The notes: generated by a model from the letters alone, not told the origin. Shown: positions 11,647 to 62,239, numbered from the stretch's first letter. The stretch: DNA of 64,000 nt from Phyto melanocephala (GCA_941918925.1 OW799234.1:104715884-104779883); one strand, 5' to 3'. A program made the numbers and translations.

Positions 11647-12610
11647 ACAAATATTAGCTGATTTATGAACAGTCAAAGTTGACATTTGCAAGCAACGTGC
11701 TCAGAGCAGCATAGAAAGTGTAATTTTGATAAAATTAAAAACATGCTTTTATCAGTTATTAAACAAAAGTAATGAAATCGTGCATAATATGGTGAAGAGA
11801 GGGGTTAGTAAGTAATTAAAAAACCAAAATATTTTGGTGGACGTTGTTGCTTTTGTTAACAAAACGTGGACCTCTAACTTAACCTCAAATAAATGACTTT
11901 TTCCGTAAATATAAACTTAACATAAGCTTTTGATAATGTACTTAAGTCGTGCACTGCCGTCTTTTTTTCTTGATAAGAAGTGTTAAGGGAATAATTCTAA
12001 TGGAATTATTTTTTTTTATTTTTCGTTTTGGGTTTCGATTTATATCATTTTCTTTCAGACAGCCTCAGCTTGAAATATAATGACATTTTAATGTTTGGAT
12101 TTGTGAAGAGAATAAAAAAACAAAAAACTAATGTTGTTTACAATTTTATTGAAACTGAAATTGATTTAAATAATGTTTTCAAACACAATTTGGCTTCGTC
12201 AAAGCAAAAGGTGAAAACAGGGCCAAGTAAAAATGAACGACTTTTCCAATCAGATTTTTTCCACATGGCTTATAGCCATTTTGTTAGCCACCGTGCCGAA
12301 TTTAAAAAAGTATATACTTTCGTTTTTCGTGATTTTTAGTTTTTGATTTTTATAAAAATCAAAAAAAAACCTCTTGCTTATGGAAAACTCTTAAATTCCA
12401 AATTTTGGCCTAAAAAGTAGTACAAATTATTTACTATGCGCTGTTACAAGAATATATATGATAATTTTTTTTTCCAGATTTTTTAATTTTTTTCATATCG
12501 AGGCAATTTGTGCTCATGAATTTTTTTTTTTTTTAGTACTACAAAATACCTACTGTGCGCTGTTAGAGCAATTAATATGTTATTCTTTAATTGCTTAAAG
12601 GTATAATATT
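11647..12610. other. Intergenic, no gene seen
   Basis: An open frame at 12028-12339 has no recognisable protein signature and no ATG at its start; I do not call it. The rest is A+T rich. Confidence 0.45.
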
Positions 12611-13312
12611 AACAAGTAAGAGTGCTATATTCGTCCGTGCCGAATCTTATATACCCTTCACAACGTGTAGTCATGCAAAAACAATTATTTGTATCACCAT
12701 TCATCTCATATGAAATACGTCCATATATATAAAAAACATACATATACAAAAACATCCCATTGTAAAATTATAAATTTACGTATGTAAATTTAAAAAAAAA
12801 TAAAACAAATGTAAAAAAAAAAAATAAAAAAGATATAAAAAATATTAAAAATATAAATAAAAAAAAATAATAAAAATATATATAATAAATATAAAATAAA
12901 AAAAAATAAAAAAAGCAATTAAAAAATTTTTTTTTTGGCTCAGCTGGGACTAAATGCAACGTTTACTCTAACCAGTATACCTCGTTTGTATGTATGTGTG
13001 TTGTTGTTGTATTAAAAAGAAAACGTGGTAGCCGTGGTTTTTTACTCATATCTCAGTTGTTTATGTACCGATGTTTCTGATTTTCAATACCGAATACCTC
13101 ACCCGGGTCTTGGTGATGTCGGGGGGCTTCAAAAAGTTAATTTCAACATACACACGGACAGACTGACAGAGCTTAATCGACTCCCTTATTCATAATCTTT
13201 CAGAAAATATATACTTTATGGGGTCGAAAGTGAAAATTGAAGAAATTTCAAACGGAATGACAAACCTACTTATACATATATACACTTTTTCACTGTGTGA
13301 AGGGTATAAAAA
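12611..13312 (-). mobile_element. DINE-1-like Helentron, copy
   Basis: It has the same ends as the copy at 10931, and landmarks CAACGTGTAGTCATGCA, GGCTCAGCTGGGA and CACTGTGTGAAGGGTATA. The A-rich tract is about 12787-12930. Confidence 0.85.
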
Positions 13313-13853
13313 TGATTTACATTTATGGATGTCCTAAAAAAAGTCATAATATAAAACAAACCTTATGTTTCGTGACGCACTCTACAACCATACCTACTTT
13401 TAATGCTTCAACAAACATTTTTTTTACAAAAATTTAAGAGAATTGAATGATTTAAAATATGGCTTTCGACTGGAATATTTACAAAAAAGCAATGATACAC
13501 CAAAAAAATGTTAATTTATTTTATAACGTCAATAAATCAGAGTTCTGGAGGGATTTCGTTATAATTTTTGTTTAAATGATCAACGAAATACAGTTTTTTT
13601 TATATTTATGACACTAAAATTCTTGTCTAATATTTTCTTAAAATAAGAATTAAATTGGTTTAATTTCCAAAAATTTTGTTTGGTGGACTATTTCTGAGAT
13701 CTGCCCATATAAAATTTCACAAACTACCAAAACATAGAAACGCTACTACTTTTAAGTTTATTCAACTTAAGATCTGTATGTATTTCTCTGCTCTCAGAAA
13801 GCATTATTTTCTTGAAAGTTAAGGTCGATAGAAAATGATACCAAAGCATAGCG
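13313..13853. other. Intergenic, no gene seen
   Basis: A+T-rich spacer, no supported feature. Confidence 0.45.
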
Positions 13854-14118
13854 ATGTATATCTATGGTTTGGAGCTAAAAGGGCCAATGTCAAAATATTT
13901 ACTTTTGAGAAAATTGGAGTTGAACTTTAACTTTTATAGGTGCTTTAATAGTGACATTGGTCAGCATTTTATTTATGAAGCTGTTCTGGGTTAAGTATGA
14001 CTTTAGCTGTTTTACCATAATGAAATAGAGAAAGAAAATAAATCTAATGCAATGATTAACTCAAAAGAGCAAAAAAGTGACATTGGCCCTTTTAGCTCCA
14101 ACCCACAGATATATACAT
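13854..14118. mobile_element. 265-bp foldback MITE
   Basis: Inverted arms of about 44 bp, matching at most positions. The core is GGAGCTAAAAGGGCCAATGT on the left and its complement at 14080-14099. No coding frame; superfamily unassigned. Confidence 0.65.
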
Positions 14119-15923
14119 AAATAAAATTATTAAGTTATACTCATTGTCATTTTGTGTCGGCACATACTTACCAGAACTGTTAACTCAACAATTTTGGATT
14201 CAAAAATGTTTATTTTCAAAATACCTAGCATCCTTACGAATGAAATTTCCATTAATAATATTCTTTAATTACTTTCTAGTGTACGTAGTTTTAAGCTTTT
14301 TTACTTGTATTAAAGTTGTGGGATATTGTATAAAATATTGTCTAGTCACAAAAAGATACAACAAAAATAATTATTTTATATTATTATTTTTTTTAAATGT
14401 GTGATGTTTTTATTAATATTTTATGTATAATTTTTTTTTTAACAAAACTAAAAATAAATATGTTTTCATTAAAATGTACAAGTGTAGGCGGTAGTTTTCT
14501 ATGTTTATGTTTTTTTCTTTTGTAATAAATGAACCGAAAAATTAAAATACAGTTAAAGTTCAGTTATTAAATAAAACAATTAAAAAATTAGTAAAAACTA
14601 AACAGAAACAATTAAAGTTATGTATGTATTATAAATATGGGATGAAACAATTATATTACATATGTATATGTAAATATTTTATTTAAGAAGAAATTTTATT
14701 AACACATTATGTACTTATTTTAATAAAATTATTGATATTGCAGTTTTTTTTAAATTTGTTTGTGTGACAATTTAATTCATTCACACATTCATTCACAAGC
14801 TTATTTTCGTGCGAAAATCTTAATTAATGATAATAATAGTTGTTGCTTACGAATGTAAATAAAGAGATGTTTTTAGCAAATAAAATAAGAAAAAATAAAT
14901 TATAATTTTCTATGTACATCTGTATGTATGTAGGTATGCATAAACAAAACAAATTGCATTTAAAAAAGTGTAAATAGTTGCCAGCCTAAATGTTTAATGC
15001 AGAGCTATAACAAAAAAAAAAAAAAACTAAATATGTATTCTATTTGATACAGAGCTAAAGAAGTCTTATAGTTTGATCTTGAAAGAAAGGGGACCTTTTC
15101 TCATAATAAATCCAGAAATAAAAGCCCTTTATTGTCAAGACCTCTATAAAATATATCTACAATAATTTTTGTTTAATTGAAGCTTAAAGTTTTACACATG
15201 ATTTTATTGATTTAAAATTTTATTAATGTTTTTTTTTTTTTTTTTTTTGATTTTTTATTTAAAAAAAAAAAATGTTGTTTTATTAAAAATTTCAATAAAT
15301 TTTTTTAACCAAATACCAAACATAAATCTCGTTTATAGAAAACTGTGAAAAATATTTTATCTTAAAGTAATATTTTATCTTAATAAAAAAAAAGTGATTT
15401 TTCTTCATCCCAAGTGGAAATAAATTGTTCGGAAACGTTTAAACATTATTTTCATACACAACAACATTGCAACGACAATTCGGAACAATTTGATTCCACT
15501 GGCAAAAAAGTTATCTATTTAGACACCTCTGTATTGAATTTTAGTTAAATGTAAATTATTTTAATATATCTACCTTAAACGTGTAAATGTATGATTAGTT
15601 TGTTTTTACAGCTTATAAATTAAATTAAATTAAAAAAAAAAGATCTTTTAAGTATTATATTTATAAATATGTATATGTAAGTATGTATATATTTTAATAG
15701 TTTTCTCTATATATGTATATGTATGTATGTATAGTATATGTATATATTTTTAAATTTGTATACATTTAATGTAAAATAATTTAATTAAGTGGTTTACTTT
15801 TCTTGTGATCTAAAATACATTAATTACATACTTCCTTAAAAAATATATTTTTTTTTCATTTGTTCCATATTGGCGAGATTCTTTAAAAAATCTAAGTTTT
15901 TTATATGGATTTGTATGTACCTA
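14119..15923. other. Intergenic, no gene seen
   Basis: A+T-rich, with homopolymer and TATG-type simple repeats (15655-15745). A short frame at 14144-14404 looks random and hydrophobic only because of base composition. Confidence 0.45.
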
Positions 15924-17207
15924 CAGTGATCAATAAGACAAAAAATATTCGACATTACAGTTAAGTTTTTTTAATACAACTTTACGACAATATGAACTAT
16001 ATAATATAAAAAATATCTTCAAAGTTTGAGTTGCTCCAACAAAAGCTTCACACGATACATGTACATATGTTTATAAAAAAATAATACAAAATTAAGCTAT
16101 GAATTTGCAAAGAAATATGCCAGTAAGTCCGAAGAGTTATCGACGCGTGCCATTTTTGCAGTTGAGAACTTTGTTACAACATAAATATTCTAGTCTACAA
16201 ATAGAGTTAGAAAAATATACGTATGGAAGCTATGGTAAAGCGTGGTAGGGGAGTTATTAAGGTTTTTGGGATGGTAGTGTCCCAAGTAGATATTTTCGAT
16301 AAATATTTAACCACAAAATCAGTATATGCCATTGCTGAGAAATAAGGAATCTGCCAGGGCAATGAGTCAAACAAAGCCTTCTGCTACTTTCAAAATATAA
16401 GAAAAACCCCACCAATATAATTATATCTTTATTCAATTAAACATACATATGTTGAGTCATCTAGAAAATAATTTAGTACCCGGAAATCTACAAAAAAAAT
16501 ATGTGGCATGAAATATATATTGCAAGTCTAGAATAAAAATGATCTAAAGTATATGAGAAAGGTTTTTAAGGGAAAAATAAAAAAATATCGTTTTTGTGAT
16601 ATACATACTGATGTACATATTGTCGCTGCTCTGACGTAATCGGTTATGACAATTTAAAAAATTTTGAAATTATGATTATGGTTTTAAATTGGGAATTCCG
16701 GTTCCCGCATGGAGCACACAACATGCCAACTGGGCATAAGTGTATACCTGTCGTGGGTTTGGGCTTTTAGTGCCCCTCCTTTTCAACCTAACCTAACCTA
16801 CTCTATTTTGAACCTTTATTGGTCGTGCATCTATTATTTTGATGGGTTCAAAAATAAGCAATAGTCAGTACACGTAAGTTTAATATTGCAAAGTAACAAA
16901 ATAAAATTATTATTTTGCTCTCCTGAAAACTCAGTAGAAAACACATAATTGAATTTGTTAGAGCAACAACGATGTATATTGTCAAAAACTATTTACTATG
17001 TAAACCTAACGTTTTTTTTTATACATTTTTGCTCAACCATATTCACCTTATTGTTTACTCGTTAATTTAACAATTAACTCTATGTTGTAAAAATAGAAAA
17101 AAAAATATATTTTTGTTATTTTAGTTTAGAAAAAATTTCACTACTTGAAAAAAGTTTAAGGTTATAACGCAAATGTCGAATATTTTTTTTTTTTTTTGTG
17201 ATCACTT
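15924..17207. mobile_element. Decayed Tc1/mariner-type element
   Basis: Ends CAGTGATCA...AAAATATTCGACATT and AATGTCGAATATTTTT...TGATCACTT are inverted and flanked by TA. The 1.28-kb length is normal for this group. The interior is heavily decayed; a weak GGVIKVFGMVVSQ-like stretch near 16250 may be the transposase core. Confidence 0.5.
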
Positions 17208-17889
17208 TATATTTCGAGTTAGGTTCGAGATTACTTGTTATTCAATATCATTCAAAAATAAGCCCGGCAAAATCTGTTTAAGAAAAACACATCTTTTTCA
17301 TAATATTCATGATTTCATATAGATTGAAAGGAATCCATGTATATGAAACGACATACATTTGTTATTTAAATTAATATAAGTTTTAAAATATTTTCTAACT
17401 CTGATAGAAAGTATTTTTAAAATCCTTCAAGAGTTTTGTATTCCTTTGGTAATTTTATCGTCATTGTTTTTAAGCTGTAGTTGCTAGTTTTGTCGTTGTA
17501 TTTTTTTTGCTGGGTTATTAACATTTTTTGTTCCTTTTTAAATACTTATTCTTATATGCCAGCAGTGTTGTTTTTGTTTTCAATCAGACATTTGTATATG
17601 TGATACTTTTATCAGCATTTGTCTAGTTTTACACTAATTAAAAATGTATAATATCGTTAACAGAGTGGTAAGCGCTTCTTTGTAAGGTGTCATAAGAACC
17701 AGCTATTTACATGCCTGATTCCGCTATACCTTCATCGTCTGAAAAAAAGATTTATTTGTAATTTTTATTAAAACAAATTTTGAAAAAGTTTTAAACTAAA
17801 CAAGCAAGTCACACAACAAATTTCATGCATTAGTTCATACATACTTAAATACGACAATACATACATTTGCACATAGCTACCTACATATT

Positions 17890-18130
17890 TGCTCAATTCA
17901 CAACCTGTTGTTGGGGTCGTAGGTTGTAAGAAAATCACTTTTCCATATTGCAGAAAAAAGGCGATAGTATTTTCTTTTCCAGCTATGATGTACATATTTA
18001 TACGACATTCTATAAACACAGGCCAAATTGTTGTACGTGTTGTATAAAAAATTAATGTAGAAATTATCGATTAGTATGTACAACTATTTACTACAACGTA
18101 CAACACCTACGACAGCTTGTGAATTGAGCA
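17890..18130. mobile_element. 241-bp MITE, AATTCACAA-ended family
   Basis: Ends TGCTCAATTCACAA and TTGTGAATTGAGCA are perfect inverted repeats. Inner arms (GGGTCGTAGGTTGTA / TACAACACCTACGAC) also pair approximately. Confidence 0.7.
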
Positions 18131-18259
18131 GTTGTATTTATACTTTATAATAAATAGTCAAATAAAAAAAAATCTCCCATTTATATTGTGTTTTTAGACC
18201 TTTAAAACTGCCGATTGGCATAACTTAACAATAATGTCATGATAATGAAGAATATTATG

Positions 18260-18990
18260 GCAAATTACTATGCAAAGACTGGACTCCAGAACGTTTACAA
18301 ATCGTAGATATTTATTTTTAGAATTTGAGCTCTGTTCACCAAACTTTTAGAACACTTTGTCAAGATTACGGTGCGCATCATTGTCCAACTAAGTAGGTAA
18401 AACGCAATACTATGGATCAATGCATGACCAATAATAATATTTATTCTCGTACTATGCGCACAAAAGAAGCCACTGCCATTGCAGGCGCGTTTGACATATG
18501 ACATGAATTTATCGACACGGCGCATATCTAAACAACTCTTTCTCGTGAATTCTTCATTTCTAATTTTATTACAATTTGGAAAGAGATGATTTTAACAAGA
18601 CGGCACAACATGCCAAACAGCGCTTGAAACTATTACCTTGTTAAGCCAAACCTTTGGTAAGCAAATTTTCTTAAGCAATAAAACTGTAAATTGGCCACCT
18701 CGTTTGTGTGATTTAATACCTTTGAACTACTTTTTGTCGGGGTACGTCAAATCTCTGGTCTATGCTGATAGCCAGCAACGATTGATCATTAAAAAACCAA
18801 CACTCGACACACTATTAAAGAAATCAGACCGGTTATGTTCGAAAAAGTGGTGCAATATAAGGCGCAGTCGCGGAGGCCAGATGTCAAAAATTATTTTGAA
18901 ATACCAAATGCCATAAAATGTGTAAGTTTAATTAAAATAAAAGAACTATACCTCTAAGAAAATAATTTTTATATGTTAAGGGTGGGCCAT
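18260..18990 (+). pseudogene. mariner transposase relic, internally deleted
   Basis: A mariner-like N-terminus (DWTPERLQIVDIYF) near 18275 is followed, after loss of the middle, by the C-terminal part 18638-18916. That part reads LSQTFGKQIFLSN, NWPPRLCDLIPLNYFLSGYV and RSRGGQMSKIILKY. The CDL-PL-YFL block holds the third catalytic Asp of the family. The first two catalytic residues are lost. A GGGTGGGCCATTTATTGG end lies near 18980. Confidence 0.75.
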
Positions 18991-20825
18991 TTATTGGTTT
19001 TAATTTGAACCAGCTGTAATTTAGAATCTCACAATACTTGTGTCATTCTATTCTGTCACAAAATTTCGTATATTATCTCCGCTGAACGAAATGAATCATT
19101 TTATTTTGTCCAGCTATGCATTCTAATATGAATAAGAATTAGAAGAATTTATTTAAAAACAATGTTAGTTTAAAAAATATCGTTTTATTTTCCTTTTCAT
19201 ATACTAAATTAAATAAATAAATTTAGTCAAATCTTAAACATTAAAAGTGAATTTTCTTTAACATAAGAAACCATATGTAGAGTTGCACTTTAGTTTGTTT
19301 TTTAGAATATGTCCTTTTTCAGAAACAATACGCAAAATTGGTAGCACTTTTTTTAAATTCCAATTTTTTCATAATAATATTTAATTTGATGCAATAATTC
19401 TGAAATTCAAAAACTAAATTTTCAAAGAAAAAATCTGTCTGCTTTATAATTTTTGCAAGCATAAAAGCTTTAGTCGAGTTTAAAAGTAAATTTAGAAATT
19501 TTTAATTTGCAAACGTTCATGTGAAATGGTAAACGGTGTTGCCGCAATTCACGAATCTTTTTCTACACTGACAAAATTTACACTAAAAAACCTAAAAATC
19601 ACTCTTTACTACAAAAGTAGCAATATCAAAAAGCCATGGAAATCGTTTTTGTTTTATTGTTTCGAGAATTGAAAAAAAATTAAAAAAAAAAAAAATTAGA
19701 AAATTCGCCAAATATCTCAAAAACACATAAAAAGCTTAAAAAAAATCGGTGAAACCATAACTTAAAAATTGAACATACGACAAAATGACTAATAAGCCAT
19801 ATTTATTCAACTACAAGTCTTGATTCGACAGCAGATTATTTTTTTTCTTTACTTATTTAAAATTTCAGCTGTCAAGTCCGTAGATAAAAACAAATTTCTG
19901 TTTTTTCTCATTTATTTCAAATGTAAAACTTATACATATTAAAAAAACACAAACAAAATTTTTTTTTTCGAACTTCGGTTACCCAATAAACAAATTTGCC
20001 TTGATCACTAAATAAAAAATGGCATTTCAAAAATTTTTTTTAATTTAGCGAATTTTGGTATTTCGAAAAATTTTATTTGGTGGTTTTCGTATTATAGCGA
20101 TTTTTTTCGTATATTAGCGTTATTTTTTTTAATTCTTTTAGATTTCCAGCAACTTCTTTTGTTTTGCTCTTTTTGTATTTTAAGAATTATTTGTATTTAG
20201 TAGGAAAATTTTTATTTTTTTTGATTCTTTTTTTTTGAAAATAAGCATCTAAGAACTTTAAAAAAGGCGGAGTATTAAACGACAAGTAATTTAATATAAA
20301 GAAAAAAAAATAATAAATAATTTTTTAATATATTTGCACAGCTATTTAGTACAAAATGTGGAAAACAAAAAAAAAATAGTTTTAAAACGCTCTTAGTCGA
20401 GTCAAATTAAAAAGTTCCCTTATTATTTGAACTTGATATTAAAAAAAAAAAATTAAAATTATCGCAAAATTTGAATCAGTTGTCATTTGTATAGCAAAGT
20501 GTTGGCAAACCTTAAAAATTATTCGTCAGCCGACAGTTTAGGGTTAGTAAAAATGTTGCGTTATAGGATAGAAAGAACAATGTGTTCCTTTATTGAACAA
20601 TATTTCATTGAGACTCAGATCTTTAGTGAGTTTACGATGTAGAGAGCATCTTAAAATTTCCAGAATTGTCAGCGACACTCTAACGCACTGCTTGGATATA
20701 GACATAAGAACGACGTGTTTTTGGGCAACCAGTGTATTTGGCGTGCCTCATGGATCCAGTCTTACTGAATTTTTCAATTATTTCGACTATATTTTGTATA
20801 AAACTTTCGACCTCCGATTGCCATG
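18991..20825. other. Intergenic, no gene seen
   Basis: A+T-rich sequence with scattered repeat-like fragments (for example ATTAGCGTTATTTTT near 20112). No supported gene. Confidence 0.4.
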
Positions 20826-21135
20826 CAGTGAAACAAGCCGAGGCAAAATTTTCGGCGGCGGCGGCTGAGCAGTTTTTAAGCGGCGGCGGCTATAATAAAT
20901 TGAAATCGGCGGCTCAAAATTTCAAAGTGACGTCACTAATAAATTTTTAAAAAAATCTATCGGTAATATTTTACTAAATTTTTTCATCTTTGCTTCGAAG
21001 AAAATTTCTTCTTGAGTCGGCTGAAGCTGATCAAAACGGCGGCTTTCTTGAGCCGTTTTAAGCCGACAAAACCGGCGGCGGCGTGGACATTGAAAAAAAT
21101 CTCGGCGGCTCTGAGCCGATCGACTTGTTTCACTG
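20826..21135. mobile_element. 310-bp hAT MITE with GC-rich GGC repeats
   Basis: Ends CAGTGAAACAAG and CTTGTTTCACTG, flanked by identical TTGCCATG (20818-20825 and 21136-21143). The interior has repeated GGCGGCGGC blocks and GAGCCG/CGGCTC motifs, a strong compositional outlier here. Confidence 0.9.
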
Positions 21136-21784
21136 TTGCCATGTATTTCAATTTTGTAGGTAGAGAATTTAGCAAATATTTTTTGTATTTAGATACTTAT
21201 AATGTGCTATTTTTCCTCTAAATTAAAGTCTTAAATAAAATAATCACAATAAAAAAAAACAAAAAATTAAATGAATAAAAGTTTAAATATATGTGGTGTT
21301 TTTTTTAATTAAAACTTGAGGGTTAAATGCATGATACAGGGTGGCGCAAGAATCCTGCTAAGAAACACTTATGGTCTCCTATCATCAAAAACAGTTGTAT
21401 AAAATTAAATTTATTTAAAACACTTAATAAAATCCATAAATAAAAAAAGTTATTTGGATTTATTTTTGTACCACAATTAGTGCGCCACGCGTGATTATTC
21501 ATATCCATATACTTAACTCACTCAAAAAGCGATGATGATAAATCGTTCAAGCTTCGTTAGTATTCATTCCATTTTCCTTAAATTTTCTTTTTTGTTTTTT
21601 TTTAACCCGTGCTTATACTTATGTATGTAAATAGTTATGTACGTATGTATGAATGTATATAGAAAATATTAGTTAAATACGTATGTATGTAAATATTTTA
21701 CTCTCAAAAAAAAAAAATAAATAAATAAATAAAATAATTAAAACAAAATATATGAAAGTATGTATGTATGTTAATAAATAAATT
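21136..21784 (-). other. 3' flank / probable 3' UTR of Ptp10D
   Basis: Directly downstream of the UAA are A/T-rich and (TATG)n-like stretches. Minus-strand AATAAA candidates are at 21464-21459 and 21415-21410, but nothing lets me choose one. Around 21337-21492 there are weakly matching inverted GTGGCGCAA / TTAGTGCGCCAC ends that may mark a short decayed element. Confidence 0.4.
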
Positions 21785-58503
<36,719 letters not shown>

Positions 58504-58633
58504 CTAAAAAAAGAAAGAGAGAGATAAAGAGAGAAAACAAATATTATTTTATTGCATTATTATTGTTGACATATTGAGAAAAAAAGTGAGTAAATAAAAC
58601 AACAAACGTTTCTTGTCGGAAATGTTTTATAAA

Positions 58634-59081
58634 GAGCACTTAAGCTATAAACACAATCAAAGGCTACCGACCATCGACAACCGACTACAAAAGTAGCTGG
58701 CTACAAAAATAGCCAAGTCGCCAGCTACTTAATTCTTTTAACGACTACCGACAGTGGTTAGTGAACTACAAAAAATAAACATAATGATTATTATTTTCCA
58801 ATGGTGCCACTATAATAGTTTTTCGCGTTTTTAATAGCGATATTTAATGTATTGCGTTTTTAAAACCACCATTTCATGCATTTATTGTATTGGCAGCACT
58901 AATCTGTTTTTTGTAGCCAAGAAAAATAGAAATTAGCCTAAGTTGGCTACGGGCTACAAAAGTAGCCGTGTAGTCGGTAGTCGTGTAGCGGCTGAAAGAA
59001 TTATTCTCATAAGCACGCATGTATTCTATTTTTGACATCTTGTAGTCGATGGTCGGTGGACTTGATTGTGTTTATAGCATT
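58634..59081. mobile_element. MITE with GCTATAAACACAATC ends
   Basis: Inverted ends GCTATAAACACAATCAA and TTGATTGTGTTTATAGC, continued inward by CGACCATCGACAACCGACTA / TAGTCGATGGTCG. Internal GGCTACAAAAGTAGCC palindromes. Related to 25236-25744. Confidence 0.75.
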
Positions 59082-59745
59082 AAATTATATAATGATGAAA
59101 GTTAAAGAGTTAGAGTTAGAGAAAGCTTTTACTCAACTTAATAAATTTCAAAGTTAAGGACTGCTATTGTTTAAATAATATTCATTCTTACGTTTTAACT
59201 TTAAGAATTATTAATTACAGCATATGTACTCAATATCATTGATTACTCTGGCAGACTTTAATTTTTTTTTCAATATTCTATGAAAGAAAAGTAATATTTA
59301 ATTACTTGATAACAAAATAACTTACTTTTTGTTAAGGTTAAAAGGTTATAAAGGATAAAAGGCAGGTTAACAAAATAATCTCAATTTTAATATTTCTTTT
59401 TCAACAATGTTCAAAAAATATTTATAACCTACAATATTTAACACTTTCCTTATCAATAGTTTTCCATGCAAAAAAGAAAAAAATATATATAAAAAACAAG
59501 AAAAAAACACAAAATTTATTAAAGAACATTAACTGATAGCATTTCCTTTATGCAAATTTATTGCAAACTTCGTAAGAGTACGAATAAAAAAAAAACTTTT
59601 AAAGCATTTACATCAGACCGCAATACAAAGAGAAAATGTTGAGCAATCGAAATCAGTAACCAGCATATACATATACAAATATCAACATTTAAACTGCAAA
59701 CAACGGATGGCTGTCTGGTCCTTTTATATAAAGCAAATAAAGCGT

Positions 59746-60310
59746 GATTTTTTAAGAGCTTTAGGTAGGTTTAAAAAAAACACATAAAATTTAGAAAAAT
59801 TTATGAAATCTTTATTTGAATGTGGCATGTGGCACCGTCTTGTTGAAACCACATGTCATGCAAGTCAAGCTCTTGTAGCTCTCACCATTCACAGTTACGT
59901 TACGATTCGCATCACCTTTGAAGAAGTACGGTCCAATGATGCTACCAGCCCATAAACCGCACCAAACTGTGACTTTTTGTGGATGCATTGGTAGCTCTTG
60001 CAATGCTTCTGGCTGATCTTCACTTCAAAAAAGATAATTCTGCTTATTAGCGTACCCATTTAGTCAAAAATGAGCTACGTCGCTGAACACAACTTTTCGA
60101 TAAGAAGCGCGCGATGAACTTTCTTAATAGAGCACGCATTTTGATAATAAAATTCAATAATTTGCAAGCGTTGTTCGTTTGTAAGATGATTCGTGGTTAA
60201 ATTATAGACCAAACTGAAGATGTTTGACAGTGAAACAAAACACGAAACGTGCGTCAGCTGTTTAAACCAGTGTTGCCAAAAAGATAATAGCTAAAAAATC
60301 ACCCTTTGTA
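59746..60310 (-). pseudogene. mariner transposase relic
   Basis: Minus strand 60003-59812 reads MHPQKVTVWCGLWAGSIIGP, YFFKGDANRNVTVNGESYKS, then a damaged MTCGFNKT region where FQQDGA is expected. The VTVWCGLWAG-IGPYFF block is diagnostic of mariner. Possible ends GCGTGATTTTTTA (about 59742) and AAAAAATCACCCTTTG (near 60293). Confidence 0.75.
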
Positions 60311-60559
60311 TGAGGCTGCATAAACGAATAACTGGCTGTGCGGTGCGGTGCGGTGGCAAAATATAACGTATTAAGTATGTCTAATATAACTTTTATTCAT
60401 ATATACATATATTTAAAGTCCTACAACAACTCCAACACAGAAAATATCATCATTATAAAGAGTTGTCAAACTATAGGCACGTGTTAATTCTAAACAAAAC
60501 AAAAAGTTTTCAGAAAATTATCTTAATATTTTTCGATTAAGATAAAATCTATGACAATT

Positions 60560-60810
60560 GCGTGTCAAACAAAATATCAGCCAAAAGCTTGCCACCAAGA
60601 AGAAATTCCAACGGTGCCAAATAACATGATCGATCCTGTTGGAAGCACATATCGTCCAGGTCCATGTCCTTAATTTCTGCCCACAATAAATCTGTTATCA
60701 TCTCTTGATATCGAACACGATTCACGGTAACTGTTTGGCCTACCTCATTTACGTAGAATTACGGCCCTAAGACGCCGCCAGCCAGTTTGGCAAGACCAAA
60801 AAGGCTAAAT
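60560..60810 (-). pseudogene. Second mariner transposase relic
   Basis: The minus strand reads LAKLAGGVLGP, FYVNEVGQTVTVNRVRYQEM, then DMDLDDMCFQQDRS. The same protein family as the relic at 59746 but a different lineage. DMDLDDM-FQQD keeps the second catalytic Asp. In-frame stop after VLGP. Upstream and downstream parts not found. Confidence 0.7.
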
Positions 60811-61309
60811 TTTATATAAAAAAAAAATGATTAAAAAAAGCTGTAAGTTTTGAATAAGATTTGATTGAAAGTCATGATTTTTTAGTAAAATAATTTTTTC
60901 AATTAGATTCAGAAAATTATGACCGCAACTGACTGTGAATTATTCGAAAAGTACACACTAAAACTAATTTTAAAGAAAAAATCAGTGAAAATACAAAATA
61001 TTATATTTGTTTACTGTTTCGGAAAGTTATAATAAAAAATTATATTCCGTATTATTAGTTATAGCTAAAAATTATATAAAAAAGTTATTTTTTCAATTAA
61101 TCAAATTCTTAAGATTTCAATTATTTTTTGAACACGGTAGTAACACGAATATGCAAACTCTCGAAAATTATTTCAGAGAAAAACTAGAAAATCAGTTTGA
61201 AACTGACTGACTTATAATCATTAATATATAACTGCTGCGGTATTTATTCTAAAATTTAAAAGCAAAATCAATTAACAAAGTCCAATTTTGATATTAATTA
61301 AAAAGGCTT

Positions 61310-61480
61310 GACTAGTAGAAAATAATACACTTTTGAGAAATTCCAAATCCAATATCGCGTCTGAAACAAAATGGCAGATATATAGGTCAATGTACCGTAT
61401 CAATATGGATATCAAATCAAAGGTTTTGACAGTAGAATATAGTTAACCATTAACAAATTCAAAATTTTAGATTGCTTCCA
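61310..61480 (+). repeat. Interior fragment of the 715-1795-type Helentron, inverted
   Basis: GGCTTGACTAGTAGAA, ATGGATATCAAAT and AGTAGAATATAGTTAAC are reverse complements of the CTACTAGTCAAGCC and TTTGATACCCAT boxes near 895-925. Confidence 0.5.
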
Positions 61481-62239
61481 AAATTCATGTAGAAAAACAA
61501 ACTCAACTCATGAAACATCCGATGCTTTTCATCAAATATGCATGAGTTCTATGCACTTATTAGAATGAAGTGCAGTTCTTTAATATATTCATGTTAACAC
61601 ATGATCTCAAATGACACGCTAATGTTAAAATCATTAGTCTTTTCAGCTGAATTTAATCACTTTGTCACCAGTTGAACCCCTGCAAATTCACTTTTTTGTC
61701 ATAGATTTTTGTGCTGGATACTTATTGCAAGATTTTTTTAAAAAGGAAATCACTATTAGGCACTATTTGTAAGCGAGCATGGTAAGTACTTCCCTCTAAT
61801 GATATCGCCGTATTGTATTGCCATATTGTAAGTAGTGAAGAACTGTTTTTTAGTACTTTCAACTCATTTTGTAAAAAAAGTTTTTGTTGGGAAATTACTA
61901 ATTTCTTCTTTCATATCACACCATTTTCATTTTGCTTCAACACTCATTTTTTTCGTTAAAAGGTAAGAACAAATATCACTTAAATATTTATGCAGTCAAT
62001 CGTTCGCCAAACATTTTAAATGATTTTGCAGGTATCAAATAACCAACCGTAAAACCACTTTATTATGATGAATTTTTAATTAAACTTCAATATTAACAAA
62101 CTGACACTGTTGTGTACTCGTATTCGTGATATGTTGCAAAAATTCGAGCAAAAAAGATACCAGAGATGGCATCAGAGAAATAAAAATTGTACCAAATATC
62201 TTGAAAATTTTTAATTTTTTTACCTTAATTATTTTTAAA

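Noticed and set aside
12028..12339. 103-codon open frame
   Set aside because: Starts on TTG, no recognisable domain, no splice context and no second copy to compare.
16786..16800. CTAACCTAACCTA, telomere-like
   Set aside because: Only two to three units and no array; flies of this group do not use that repeat.
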